Source of the DNA: Bacteroidota bacterium
GTDB taxonomy: Bacteria; Bacteroidota; Bacteroidia; AKYH767-A; 2013-40CM-41-45
Assembly (NCBI GenBank): GCA_003389385.1
Contig: QQVM01000002.1
Location: 47,333-111,332 of the forward strand
Length of the DNA: 64,000 nt
Reading direction: 5' to 3'
The translations under genes and the position numbers were made by a program. This document shows positions 9,088 to 16,070 of the stretch, piece by piece. Position 1 is the stretch's first letter. Each line of letters begins with the position of its first letter. Below the pieces are notes generated by a model, which saw only the letters and a list, made by a program, of their open reading frames with translations, made no database searches and was not told the origin of the DNA.

Positions 9088-10167
9088 TTATTTAGGCGCC
9101 ACTTTCAGGAGGTACAGTGCGATTCCCGCAAACACGATGTTGGGAATCCAGACTGCTATCATCGGAGGTATGTTTCCGTTGATGGCAAAGGTATTGCTCA
9201 CCTGCATGAACAGGATGTATGCAAAACTGATGGTTATACCCAAACCGAGTTGCGCTCCTATTCCACCGCGTGTTTTTCTGCTTGAGAGTGAAACACCGAT
9301 GAGCATCAGGATGAAAGTTGAAAAGGGAATGGCAACTCGCCTGTATTTTTCTACGAGATAGGAATTGATATTGGATGAGCCATGCAGCTTTTCTTCTTCA
9401 ATGAAACTGCTGAGCGCAGGCGTATCCATTGCTTCAATGATATTGAGTCGTCTTTTGAAATCGGCGGGTTTCAGGTTCAGTGAGGTGTCAAGACGCATGC
9501 CGGTTCTGATGACTTCCTTGTAACCGTCGATTTCACGGATAAAATAATTTTCAATCTTCCATTGCGTGGTGGTGCTGTCCCATACAATCCGGTCTGAATT
9601 CAGGTACCAGATCCTTTGGCGGTTTTCAATTTGTTCGAGTGAGAATCTGTATCCAATGTTGTCTTTGTTATTATAGCTCTCCATGTATATGAAGTGACCC
9701 GGACTTATCTGCCTGTGGATATTTCTGTCTTTGAATTCCACAGGGTTCTTGATGTAAGTGTTTTCGAACTGCAGTTTTATTTTATTTGAATGCGGTATCA
9801 CCCAGCCATTGAAATAAAAGGAGAGCGCCGCGAGTATACCCGCGGAAAGAAAGTAAGGGTAGAGCATCCTGCGAAAGCTCACGCCGCTGTTCAGGATGGC
9901 AATGATTTCCGTGTTGGAGGCCATCTTGGCCGTGAAGAAGATTACGGATATGAAAATGAAGAGAGGAGCGAAGAGGTTGGCGAAGTAGGGGATGAAATTG
10001 AAGTAATAATCGAAAACGATCGCTGAGAGCGGAGCTTTTCTTTCAATGAAATCGTCGAGTTTTTCCGAGATGTCAAAAATTACCGCGATCAGCACTATCA
10101 GCGTGAGGGAGAAAAAGAAGGTTCCGAGGAACTTTCTGATGATGTATCGGTCGAGGATTTTCAGCAT
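9088..10167 (-). CDS. lptG: LptF/LptG family permease (YjgP/YjgQ)
   Basis: 359 residues, the family length. An N-terminal membrane block starts with MLKILDRYIIRKFLGTFFFSL, three more helices follow, then a periplasmic beta-jellyroll segment (residues ~140-255), then two or three C-terminal helices. With LptB and LptF it forms the ABC transporter that extracts lipopolysaccharide from the inner membrane. It begins 71 nt after tgt on the same strand. The tgt-lptG order is common in Bacteroidota, supporting a two-gene operon. Assignment to LptG rather than LptF rests mainly on that context. Confidence 0.85.
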   Translation of the reverse strand: MLKILDRYIIRKFLGTFFFSLTLIVLIAVIFDISEKLDDFIERKAPLSAIVFDYYFNFIPYFANLFAPLFIFISVIFFTAKMASNTEIIAILNSGVSFRRMLYPYFLSAGILAALSFYFNGWVIPHSNKIKLQFENTYIKNPVEFKDRNIHRQISPGHFIYMESYNNKDNIGYRFSLEQIENRQRIWYLNSDRIVWDSTTTQWKIENYFIREIDGYKEVIRTGMRLDTSLNLKPADFKRRLNIIEAMDTPALSSFIEEEKLHGSSNINSYLVEKYRRVAIPFSTFILMLIGVSLSSRKTRGGIGAQLGLGITISFAYILFMQVSNTFAINGNIPPMIAVWIPNIVFAGIALYLLKVAPK

Positions 10168-10238
10168 GCATTCCGGATTAGAGGTTTAGCCTGATCCGTT
10201 TTAATCGTACAAATTTAATCAATTGAATCAGCTCCTTT

Positions 10239-11369
10239 TCAAATTCTTTGTCCGAGCTGTTTCACCATTCTATCTTTCCATTCGGAGAATGTGCCCTCAA
10301 ATATATTATTCCTGGCTTCGGTAACCAGCCAAAGGTAGAAGGCGATGTTGTGCAGAGTGGCGATTTGTGCTCCCAGGATTTCCCTGCTGATGATGAGGTG
10401 TCTGAGATAAGCTTTGGAATAGAAGGTGTCGACATAAGAAGTTCCTTCCGGGTCGAGCGGACTGAAGTCATCCTTCCATTTTTCATTGCGTATGTTGATG
10501 ATTCCGTTTTTAGTGAACAACATTCCGTTCCGTGCATTGCGTGTGGGCATCACACAGTCGAACATGTCTACTCCGAGAGCTATGCTTTCCAGTATGTTTA
10601 CAGGTGTTCCAACGCCCATCAGATAACGGGGTTTGTCTTCGGGAAGGATGCCACAAACGACTTCTGTCATTTCATACATGAGTTCAGCGGGCTCTCCAAC
10701 TGAAAGCCCACCGATTGCATTGCCTTCTCTTTCCATGGAAGCAATGAATTCAGCTGACCTCATACGTAAGTCTTTGTACACGCTACCTTGTACAATTGGG
10801 AAAAGTGTTTGTTCATCTCCATATAACGGAACTGTTTGGTCAAAATGCATACAGCAGCGCGTAAGCCATCGGTGAGTCATTTCCATACTCTTGCGTGCGT
10901 ACTTTTCATCGCAAGGATATGGTGTGCACTCATCAAATGCCATGATGATATCCGCGCCGATGAATCGCTGAATGTCCATGACATATTCAGGAGTGAACAA
11001 ATGCCTGGATCCGTCGATATGAGATGAAAAGGCCACACCATCTTCCTTGATTTTTCTGGTTTCTGAAAGCGAATAAACCTGGTAGCCGCCGCTGTCGGTC
11101 AGAATGGGTTTCTCCCAGTTTATAAATTCGTGCAGCCCCCCGGCTCTTTTCAGGGTATCGATGCCGGGACGCAAAAAAAGATGATAAGTGTTCCCCAGAA
11201 TGATCTGGGCTTTTGTATCCTCAAGCAGTTCACGCTGATGCACCGCTTTCACAGTTCCGGCCGTGCCAACTGGCATGAAGATCGGCGTTTCGATAACTCC
11301 ATGCCCTGTGGTGATGCGGGTTGCCCTCGCCTTGGTTTTGCTGTCTTTATGCTCTATGCTGAATTCCAT
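10239..11369 (-). CDS. tgt: Queuine/preQ1 tRNA-guanine transglycosylase, lacking the zinc-binding cysteines
   Basis: 376 residues. The enzyme swaps guanine-34 for preQ1 in tRNAs for Asp, Asn, His and Tyr. Landmarks are FMPVGTAGTVKA, ILTDSGGYQVYSLS (general-acid Asp), GGLSVGEP and GVDMFDCVMPTRNARNG with the nucleophilic Asp. The E. coli zinc site CxCxxC...H lies between 'DPE' and 'YSRAYL'. Here the matching stretch is DPEGTSYVDTFYSKAYL, of the same length, with Gly, Ser and Asp at the three cysteine positions, while the downstream TLHN His is kept. This looks like a lineage variant rather than damage, since everything else is intact. Followed by lptG. Confidence 0.95.
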   Translation of the reverse strand: MEFSIEHKDSKTKARATRITTGHGVIETPIFMPVGTAGTVKAVHQRELLEDTKAQIILGNTYHLFLRPGIDTLKRAGGLHEFINWEKPILTDSGGYQVYSLSETRKIKEDGVAFSSHIDGSRHLFTPEYVMDIQRFIGADIIMAFDECTPYPCDEKYARKSMEMTHRWLTRCCMHFDQTVPLYGDEQTLFPIVQGSVYKDLRMRSAEFIASMEREGNAIGGLSVGEPAELMYEMTEVVCGILPEDKPRYLMGVGTPVNILESIALGVDMFDCVMPTRNARNGMLFTKNGIINIRNEKWKDDFSPLDPEGTSYVDTFYSKAYLRHLIISREILGAQIATLHNIAFYLWLVTEARNNIFEGTFSEWKDRMVKQLGQRI

Positions 11370-11554
11370 TAATCAGATTCTTTCGGTATGCTTTGTAAGC
11401 GAGTAGAAAGCAGGCAATTATCTATGTAATGCATTCGCTCTCATCAACAATCTTTCGTTAATATCTCGCCAAATGTACATACTTTGACATGAAGGGCTAT
11501 TTTAAATTTGTCGAAAAGCGAAAACGTAGCGAGGAAAGCAATTGATTAAAATTC

Positions 11555-12679
11555 ATGATGGAATTTGCGGAGCCGTGGATGCAGTATATGTTCATTGTCT
11601 TGTTGCTGACTGTCTTAGTGCAGTTGCTCAATTATTACATGAGTTACAGGCGGCTCGCATTTTACAAAGCCAGTCCTGAGCCGGAAGGTGTCCAGGGAGT
11701 ATCGATTGTGATATGCGCGAGGAATGAAAAGGTAAATCTGGAAAAGAACCTGCCTGCAATTCTGGACCAAGTGTATCCGGAGCTTGAGGTGATTGTGGTG
11801 AATGATTGTTCCTGGGACAGCAGCGGAGAATTGCTTGAGGAGTTTGCCAGGAATTATCCTCGACTCAAAGTAGTTACCCTGGTAGAGCAGGAAAAATACA
11901 AGCACGGTAAAAAGTTCGCGCTGACCATAGGAATCAAGGCAGCCAAGTATGATTTGCTGTTGCTGACAGATGCGGACTGCATGCCGCAGAGCAGGAACTG
12001 GTGTTCTTCATTTCAGCATCACTTCAGTGATGGAACAGAAATCGTACTGGGATACGGAGCATACAAAAAAGAGAGTGGATTATTAAACAAGCTGATTCGA
12101 TTTGATACAATGATTATCGCAATGCAATATCTTTCTTCTGCCATCGCCGGCAATGCCTACATGGGCGTAGGAAGGAATATGGCATACAGGAAATCTTTGT
12201 TTTTTAGGAACAAGGGATTTGCGAGTCATAATCATCTTCTTTCAGGTGATGATGATTTGTTTGTGAATCAGAATGCGAACAAAACAAATGTAAAGATCGA
12301 AATAAATCAGGATGCGTTTACACTTTCGGAGCCGAGAAAAACTTTTTCCGGATGGTTCGATCAGAAGGTAAGGCATATGAGCACGAGTTCTCACTACAAG
12401 TTTGCACACAAGTTGATGCTCTTCACAGCATCGTCATCTACATTGTTCTTTTATCTTCTTTCAGCCGCCCTCATTATTGCCGGTTATGACTGGAGAATAA
12501 TACTATCTTTGTATGGATTGGTTTTATTGCTGAAACTGCCCGTACTCTGGAAAGTGTCACATAAGTTAAACGAGAAAGATTTGTTCTGGCTCTTCCCGCT
12601 CCTTGAGCCAGTCCTTTATATAATTCAGCCCTTCTTTTACATCACAAACCTGTTTACAAAACAAAAAGCATGGAAGTAA
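11555..12679 (+). CDS. Membrane-anchored family 2 glycosyltransferase
   Basis: 374 residues. One N-terminal transmembrane helix (residues ~8-28), then a GT-A catalytic domain: VSIVICARNEKVNLEKNL, VIVVNDCSWDSS, LLLTDADCMP (the DxD metal/UDP-sugar motif) and HNHLLSGDDDLFVNQ. Two or three C-terminal helices follow. It resembles cellulose/hyaluronan-synthase-like transferases. The sugar and acceptor are unknown. Its last 10 nt overlap the start of the sigma factor gene, so the two are translationally coupled. Confidence 0.85.
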   Translation: MMEFAEPWMQYMFIVLLLTVLVQLLNYYMSYRRLAFYKASPEPEGVQGVSIVICARNEKVNLEKNLPAILDQVYPELEVIVVNDCSWDSSGELLEEFARNYPRLKVVTLVEQEKYKHGKKFALTIGIKAAKYDLLLLTDADCMPQSRNWCSSFQHHFSDGTEIVLGYGAYKKESGLLNKLIRFDTMIIAMQYLSSAIAGNAYMGVGRNMAYRKSLFFRNKGFASHNHLLSGDDDLFVNQNANKTNVKIEINQDAFTLSEPRKTFSGWFDQKVRHMSTSSHYKFAHKLMLFTASSSTLFFYLLSAALIIAGYDWRIILSLYGLVLLLKLPVLWKVSHKLNEKDLFWLFPLLEPVLYIIQPFFYITNLFTKQKAWK

Positions 12680-13275
12680 ACCCCAACCTATCCGAAAAAG
12701 CACAAGTTGATTATAAGCTTGTGCAGTCCGCTGTCAAGGGCGACCAGAAATCCTATGCAGAGTTGATGGCGAGGTATAAGGATTCAATTTACTTCATGCT
12801 TCTGAAGATGGTCAACAACAGGGATGATGCAGATGATCTGACCATTGAAGCGTTCGGCAAGGCTTTCAAGAACCTTCACCAGTATACACCTGATTTCGCT
12901 TTCAGTACATGGTTGTTCAAGATTGCAACAAATAACTGTATTGATTTCATCAGGAGGAAACGCAAGTACACTTTTTCCATTGACAAGAATTTTGAGAATG
13001 ACAATGGGCAGGAGATGCAGTTTGAGATCAGGGCCAATGTGCTGGATCCGGAAGAGAAAATGATCAAGAAGCAAAAGGCCATTCTCATGCGTGAAGTTGT
13101 AGAGAAGCTGAAGCCTAGATACAAGCGACTGGTCGAGTTGCGTTACTTCCAGGAACGTTCTTATGAAGAAATCGCTGACGAATTAAAGCTGCCGCTGGGA
13201 ACTGTGAAAGCCCAGTTGTTCAGGGCAAGGGAGTTTCTGTATCAGATCCTGAAAAAGCAGGAGGAGCAGATATAA
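12670..13275 (+). CDS. ECF-type RNA polymerase sigma factor
   Basis: 201 residues. Region 2 spans ~residues 28-98 (YAELMARYKDSIYFMLLKM, DADDLTIEAFGKAFKNLHQY, FSTWLFKIATNNCIDFIRRKR). Region 4 spans ~130-195 (LKPRYKRLVELRYFQERSYEEIADEL, GTVKAQLFRAREFLYQIL). Its start codon overlaps the end of the glycosyltransferase gene by 10 nt, so expression should follow that gene. No anti-sigma gene lies beside it, which is unusual for a regulated ECF factor but common in Bacteroidota housekeeping-like SigW-type factors. Confidence 0.92.
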   Translation: MEVNPNLSEKAQVDYKLVQSAVKGDQKSYAELMARYKDSIYFMLLKMVNNRDDADDLTIEAFGKAFKNLHQYTPDFAFSTWLFKIATNNCIDFIRRKRKYTFSIDKNFENDNGQEMQFEIRANVLDPEEKMIKKQKAILMREVVEKLKPRYKRLVELRYFQERSYEEIADELKLPLGTVKAQLFRAREFLYQILKKQEEQI

Positions 13276-13725
13276 TCATTCGATTATTCAACATCTATTT
13301 TCATAAGATTTGCAAGATCAGAATTAGAATATTGATTAAAATAATTAGCAATAAACCTTTCGAGATTTTATACTGAGTGATTTTTATATTACGCATTGCT
13401 CAATTCTACTTCCGCGATGCGTTTTGGCACAAATTGTTTTTTACCCCACTTTCTTTTGCTTGATCAAAAGAAAGTGGCAAACCTGCCTGCCGGCAGGCAA
13501 GGAAAAAATCAAGACCAAAATATGCTGCCCACCGCACATGCCGGACGCTTCCCGCATTTTGGTCGGCCAGCCCGCCTAAGAAACTAACTTCTTTTTCCAT
13601 AAGGAAAAATTAATAATTCATTCTGAATCATCTAGTTTTCTTTTGTAAATTTTAATAATAATGAAGTTTATTTATTGTTAAAAATGCATTGAATTGTCCT
13701 TACTTGTAATGAACTTCGGAACAAC
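13276..13725. other. Intergenic region holding a palindromic repeat element
   Basis: No gene. The centre holds three nested or adjacent palindromes (separate entry). The flanks are AT-rich with no recognisable signal apart from the rsmG promoter at the right end. Confidence 0.6.
13446..13564. repeat. Palindromic element of the 'LPAGRQ' type
   Basis: Three inverted repeats in a row: CCACTTTCTTTTG (13446-13458) with CAAAAGAAAGTGG (13465-13477), 6-nt loop; TGCCTGCC with GGCAGGCA (13484-13499), no loop; GACCAAAAT (13513-13521) with ATTTTGGTC (13556-13564). The middle palindrome read in one frame encodes LPAGRQG, a peptide I know as a recurring in-frame insertion in Bacteroidota protein predictions. 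Base composition is more GC-rich than the flanks. Probably a dispersed, non-coding repeat. Confidence 0.75.
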
Positions 13726-13754
13726 TTGGATAATCCTAAAAGAGTTTAAATTTG
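13726..13754 (+). promoter_or_regulatory. rsmG promoter, likely giving a leaderless mRNA
   Basis: TTG (13726-13728), 18-nt spacer, then TAAATTTG (13747-13754), an exact match to the Bacteroidota -7 box TAnnTTTG. The ATG of rsmG begins 3 nt after the box, about where transcription should start. Confidence 0.7.
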
Positions 13755-13757
13755 CAT

Positions 13758-14402
13758 ATGACCGGTGCCGGAATTATCGAACATTACTTTCCTAATCTTA
13801 ACTCTCTTCAAAAGTCTCGCTTTGATGCTTTGTTACCTCTTTATAAAGAGTGGAACGAAAAGATCAATGTAATTTCACGGAAAGACATTGAGTCATTGTA
13901 TGTGCATCATGTCCTGCATTCCCTGAGCATTTTAAAAGTAATATCATTCATGCCGGGAACCAAGATTCTGGACGCAGGAACCGGAGGCGGTTTTCCGGGT
14001 ATTCCGCTTGCCATCATGCAGGAAGAATGCGAGTTTCATCTGGTGGATTCTATCGGTAAAAAAATCACCGTCGTGAATGAAATCAGCAAAGCATTGAATC
14101 TGGAAAATGTAAAAGCCGAGAAAGCCAGGATGGAAACACTTTCTCCCGGTTACGATTTTGTTGTGAGCAGGGCCGTGAGCAGATTGAAAGAAATTTATTC
14201 ATGGACATCCGGACTCATAAGAAAGAAAGGGTTCAATGAAAAGTCAAACGGTATAATTTGTCTGAAAGGAGGAGATCTCAGTGAAGAGATCAGTGAACTC
14301 GGAAGGAAGAAGGTGGAAGTGACAGAGCTAAAACAATTTTTTTCCGAAGACTTTTTGGACACAAAGAAGATTGTATATGTACCTTTGACTGATAAATCAT
14401 GA
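13758..14402 (+). CDS. rsmG: 16S rRNA (guanine-527-N7)-methyltransferase
   Basis: 214 residues from the ATG at 13758; an in-frame TTG at 13752 lies inside the -7 box and is rejected. The family installs m7G527 in the 16S decoding region, and its loss gives low-level streptomycin resistance. Visible motifs are LYKEWNEKINVISRKD, HHVLHSLSIL, KILDAGTGGGFPGIPLAI (SAM-binding loop), HLVDSIGKKITVV and VVSRAVSRL. The stop overlaps the next start (ATGA at 14399-14402), so the SdpI-like gene is coupled to it. Confidence 0.95.
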   Translation: MTGAGIIEHYFPNLNSLQKSRFDALLPLYKEWNEKINVISRKDIESLYVHHVLHSLSILKVISFMPGTKILDAGTGGGFPGIPLAIMQEECEFHLVDSIGKKITVVNEISKALNLENVKAEKARMETLSPGYDFVVSRAVSRLKEIYSWTSGLIRKKGFNEKSNGIICLKGGDLSEEISELGRKKVEVTELKQFFSEDFLDTKKIVYVPLTDKS

Positions 14403-14752
14403 GTACGATACAGATCAATTCAGCTGTCATCGTTTTACCCTTGGTCGGGCTGATTTTCCTGTTGGCCGGTCTAATCATGAGAAAGTCTCCTCCTCCGAAA
14501 GTAAATTACATCTACGGTTACCGCACACGGAGATCCATGCGCGACCAGCAAAGCTGGGAAGAAGGCAACCGCGTTTCTGCCATCCTGATGATTCGTTACG
14601 GAATGTGCATGATTGTTTTCGGACTTGTTGCTACCATCGTTCCATTGACCGAAATAAGCTCAATAATTGCAGCGCTTTTTATAGTGCTGGTCTTTACTTT
14701 CATGGTCTTTGTTAAAACAGAAAGACATCTGAAAAGGAAATTTGGGAAATAG
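14399..14752 (+). CDS. SdpI-like small membrane protein
   Basis: 117 residues with three predicted membrane helices (residues ~7-27, ~62-80 and ~85-105). Between the first two is KVNYIYGYRTRRSMRDQQSW, which matches the conserved 'GYRT..s..n...W' signature of the SdpI/YhfL family. Bacillus SdpI is an immunity protein against SdpC toxin; most homologues, probably including this one, have no known toxin partner. Overlaps rsmG by 4 nt. Confidence 0.75.
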   Translation: MSTIQINSAVIVLPLVGLIFLLAGLIMRKSPPPKVNYIYGYRTRRSMRDQQSWEEGNRVSAILMIRYGMCMIVFGLVATIVPLTEISSIIAALFIVLVFTFMVFVKTERHLKRKFGK

Positions 14753-14849
14753 AGGAGGCACTTAGTTATCATTCTGATTATTAGTGATTTAATGCCAATG
14801 GAAGGCAAGGCAAATTTTCAGGAAAAATAAAAAAAATGCAATATTTGCT

Positions 14850-14879
14850 TTTGTAAAAAGGAAAATAAGTATACCTTTG
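14850..14879 (+). promoter_or_regulatory. rpmH promoter
   Basis: TTTG at 14850-14853, 18-nt spacer, then TACCTTTG at 14872-14879: both elements match the Bacteroidota vegetative sigma consensus exactly. The rpmH start codon is 35 nt downstream. Confidence 0.85.
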
Positions 14880-14914
14880 CCGTCCCGATTTTGAGATAAA
14901 ATACTTAAATTACA

Positions 14915-15070
14915 ATGAAAAGGACATTTCAGCCATCAAACAGGAGAAGAAAGAACAAGCATGGTTTTCGTGAGCGCATGAGCACTGCCAACGGAAGAAG
15001 GGTTCTGGCAGCCCGTCGCAAACGCGGACGTAAAGTGCTGACCGTGTCCGACGCCATGAAAGGAAAATAA
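14915..15070 (+). CDS. rpmH: 50S ribosomal protein L34
   Basis: 51 residues, strongly basic. It begins [18 protein letters not shown] and continues through [19 protein letters not shown], the invariant L34 signature, with a short SDAMKGK tail. It has its own strong promoter and terminator. The usual neighbours dnaA and rnpA are not next to it. Confidence 0.98.
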   Translation: MKRTFQPSNRRRKNKHGFRERMSTANGRRVLAARRKRGRKVLTVSDAMKGK

Positions 15071-15090
15071 TTGAATCATATCAATTTAAT

Positions 15091-15118
15091 ATGCCTGCTC
15101 AAAGCAGGCATTTTTTTT
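15091..15118 (+). terminator. rpmH terminator
   Basis: ATGCCTGCT (15091-15099) pairs with AGCAGGCAT (15103-15111) around a CAA loop and is followed by a T-run. It abuts the end of the convergent hydrolase gene. Confidence 0.92.
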
Positions 15119-15929
15119 ATCCCTCATCGAGCCACTGTACATATTCACCTGCCAGACTTGCTTTCATGAGATTATGTCCAGTATTTAATTCTTTGACCCT
15201 TATCTCAGCTTTGGTTTTTTTTCTGAACTGATCGGCGAAAGAAGCAGGAATGATTGTGTCGAATTTTCCGAAAAATATTGTAATCTGGATATTGTGCCTG
15301 CTTAAGACAGATTTAATTTCCGGGTAAACCGGCAGAATGTTCCTGAATATCATCCAGACATTATACACCTTCCTGCGCTTTTCGGGAGTGTCGAAATTGG
15401 CCAGCGCGAACTTGTATTGTTTTTCTTTTAGCAGTCCTGTGGCTCTGATAAACCGCGCGATTCTGAAAAACCTGTTTGGTTTTTTAATCACTCTTTTGAA
15501 CAAGTATTTTCCGAAATAGGTGTGAGTGATGAACAAATACCATTTGCTTATGACCAGTCCGTCTGGTGCCAGCAATAGAATTCTGTCAATTCGCTCCGCA
15601 AACTTTGGCAGAAGATCAAGAATAATTCTTCCTCCGAGGCTGAATCCAAGCATGGAAAATCTTTCGCATTTTATTTCCTCTAAAAGTTTCTTAAAAAAAA
15701 TGATGAGATCCTCAGAGTTGAAATTCAATGCGGCGCCGTCATTCAAAGGTTTGCTTTTGCCATGATAGAAAAGGTTCAGTGCTATGATTGTGTACCTGTT
15801 TCCGAATGCATTTTCAAATATCCTGAAATCATCAGCGTCATTATCGAAGCCATGCCATGCGAAGAGCACTTCGGGTCCATTCCCGAATTTGAAATACTCC
15901 CATTCGTAATCTCCGCTTCTTAATATCAT
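15117..15929 (-). CDS. Alpha/beta hydrolase
   Basis: 270 residues from the ATG at 15929; a GTG 10 codons upstream is also open. Oxyanion-hole region WHGFDND, nucleophile elbow MLGFSLGGR (Ser), acid in FFGKFDTIIP (Asp) and NTGHNLM (His) give a complete catalytic triad. A helical lid lies at residues ~140-205. No signal peptide. The substrate cannot be inferred. Convergent with rpmH. Confidence 0.8.
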   Translation of the reverse strand: MILRSGDYEWEYFKFGNGPEVLFAWHGFDNDADDFRIFENAFGNRYTIIALNLFYHGKSKPLNDGAALNFNSEDLIIFFKKLLEEIKCERFSMLGFSLGGRIILDLLPKFAERIDRILLLAPDGLVISKWYLFITHTYFGKYLFKRVIKKPNRFFRIARFIRATGLLKEKQYKFALANFDTPEKRRKVYNVWMIFRNILPVYPEIKSVLSRHNIQITIFFGKFDTIIPASFADQFRKKTKAEIRVKELNTGHNLMKASLAGEYVQWLDEG

Positions 15930-16033
15930 TCCATGTTCAAATAAAGGGCAAATAAACACTTAAATGACCGATTTTTTAACAAGATTCTTCCTCCTTGTTC
16001 ATGATTTTTTCCTGTCAGAAAGATGAAAAGCCC

Positions 16034-16041
16034 TAACTTTG
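16034..16041 (+). promoter_or_regulatory. -7 box of the carB promoter
   Basis: TAACTTTG matches TAnnTTTG and lies 29 nt before the carB ATG. A T-rich stretch takes the -33 position, without a clear TTTG. It decides the start codon: an ATG at 16023 in the same frame lies upstream of this box. Confidence 0.55.
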
Positions 16042-16070
16042 CGCCGGCTTTCAACTCTAACATATTCCTT

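Noticed and set aside
10248..10703. 151-codon open frame on the plus strand
   Set aside because: Lies fully inside tgt on the other strand; tgt has all family motifs.
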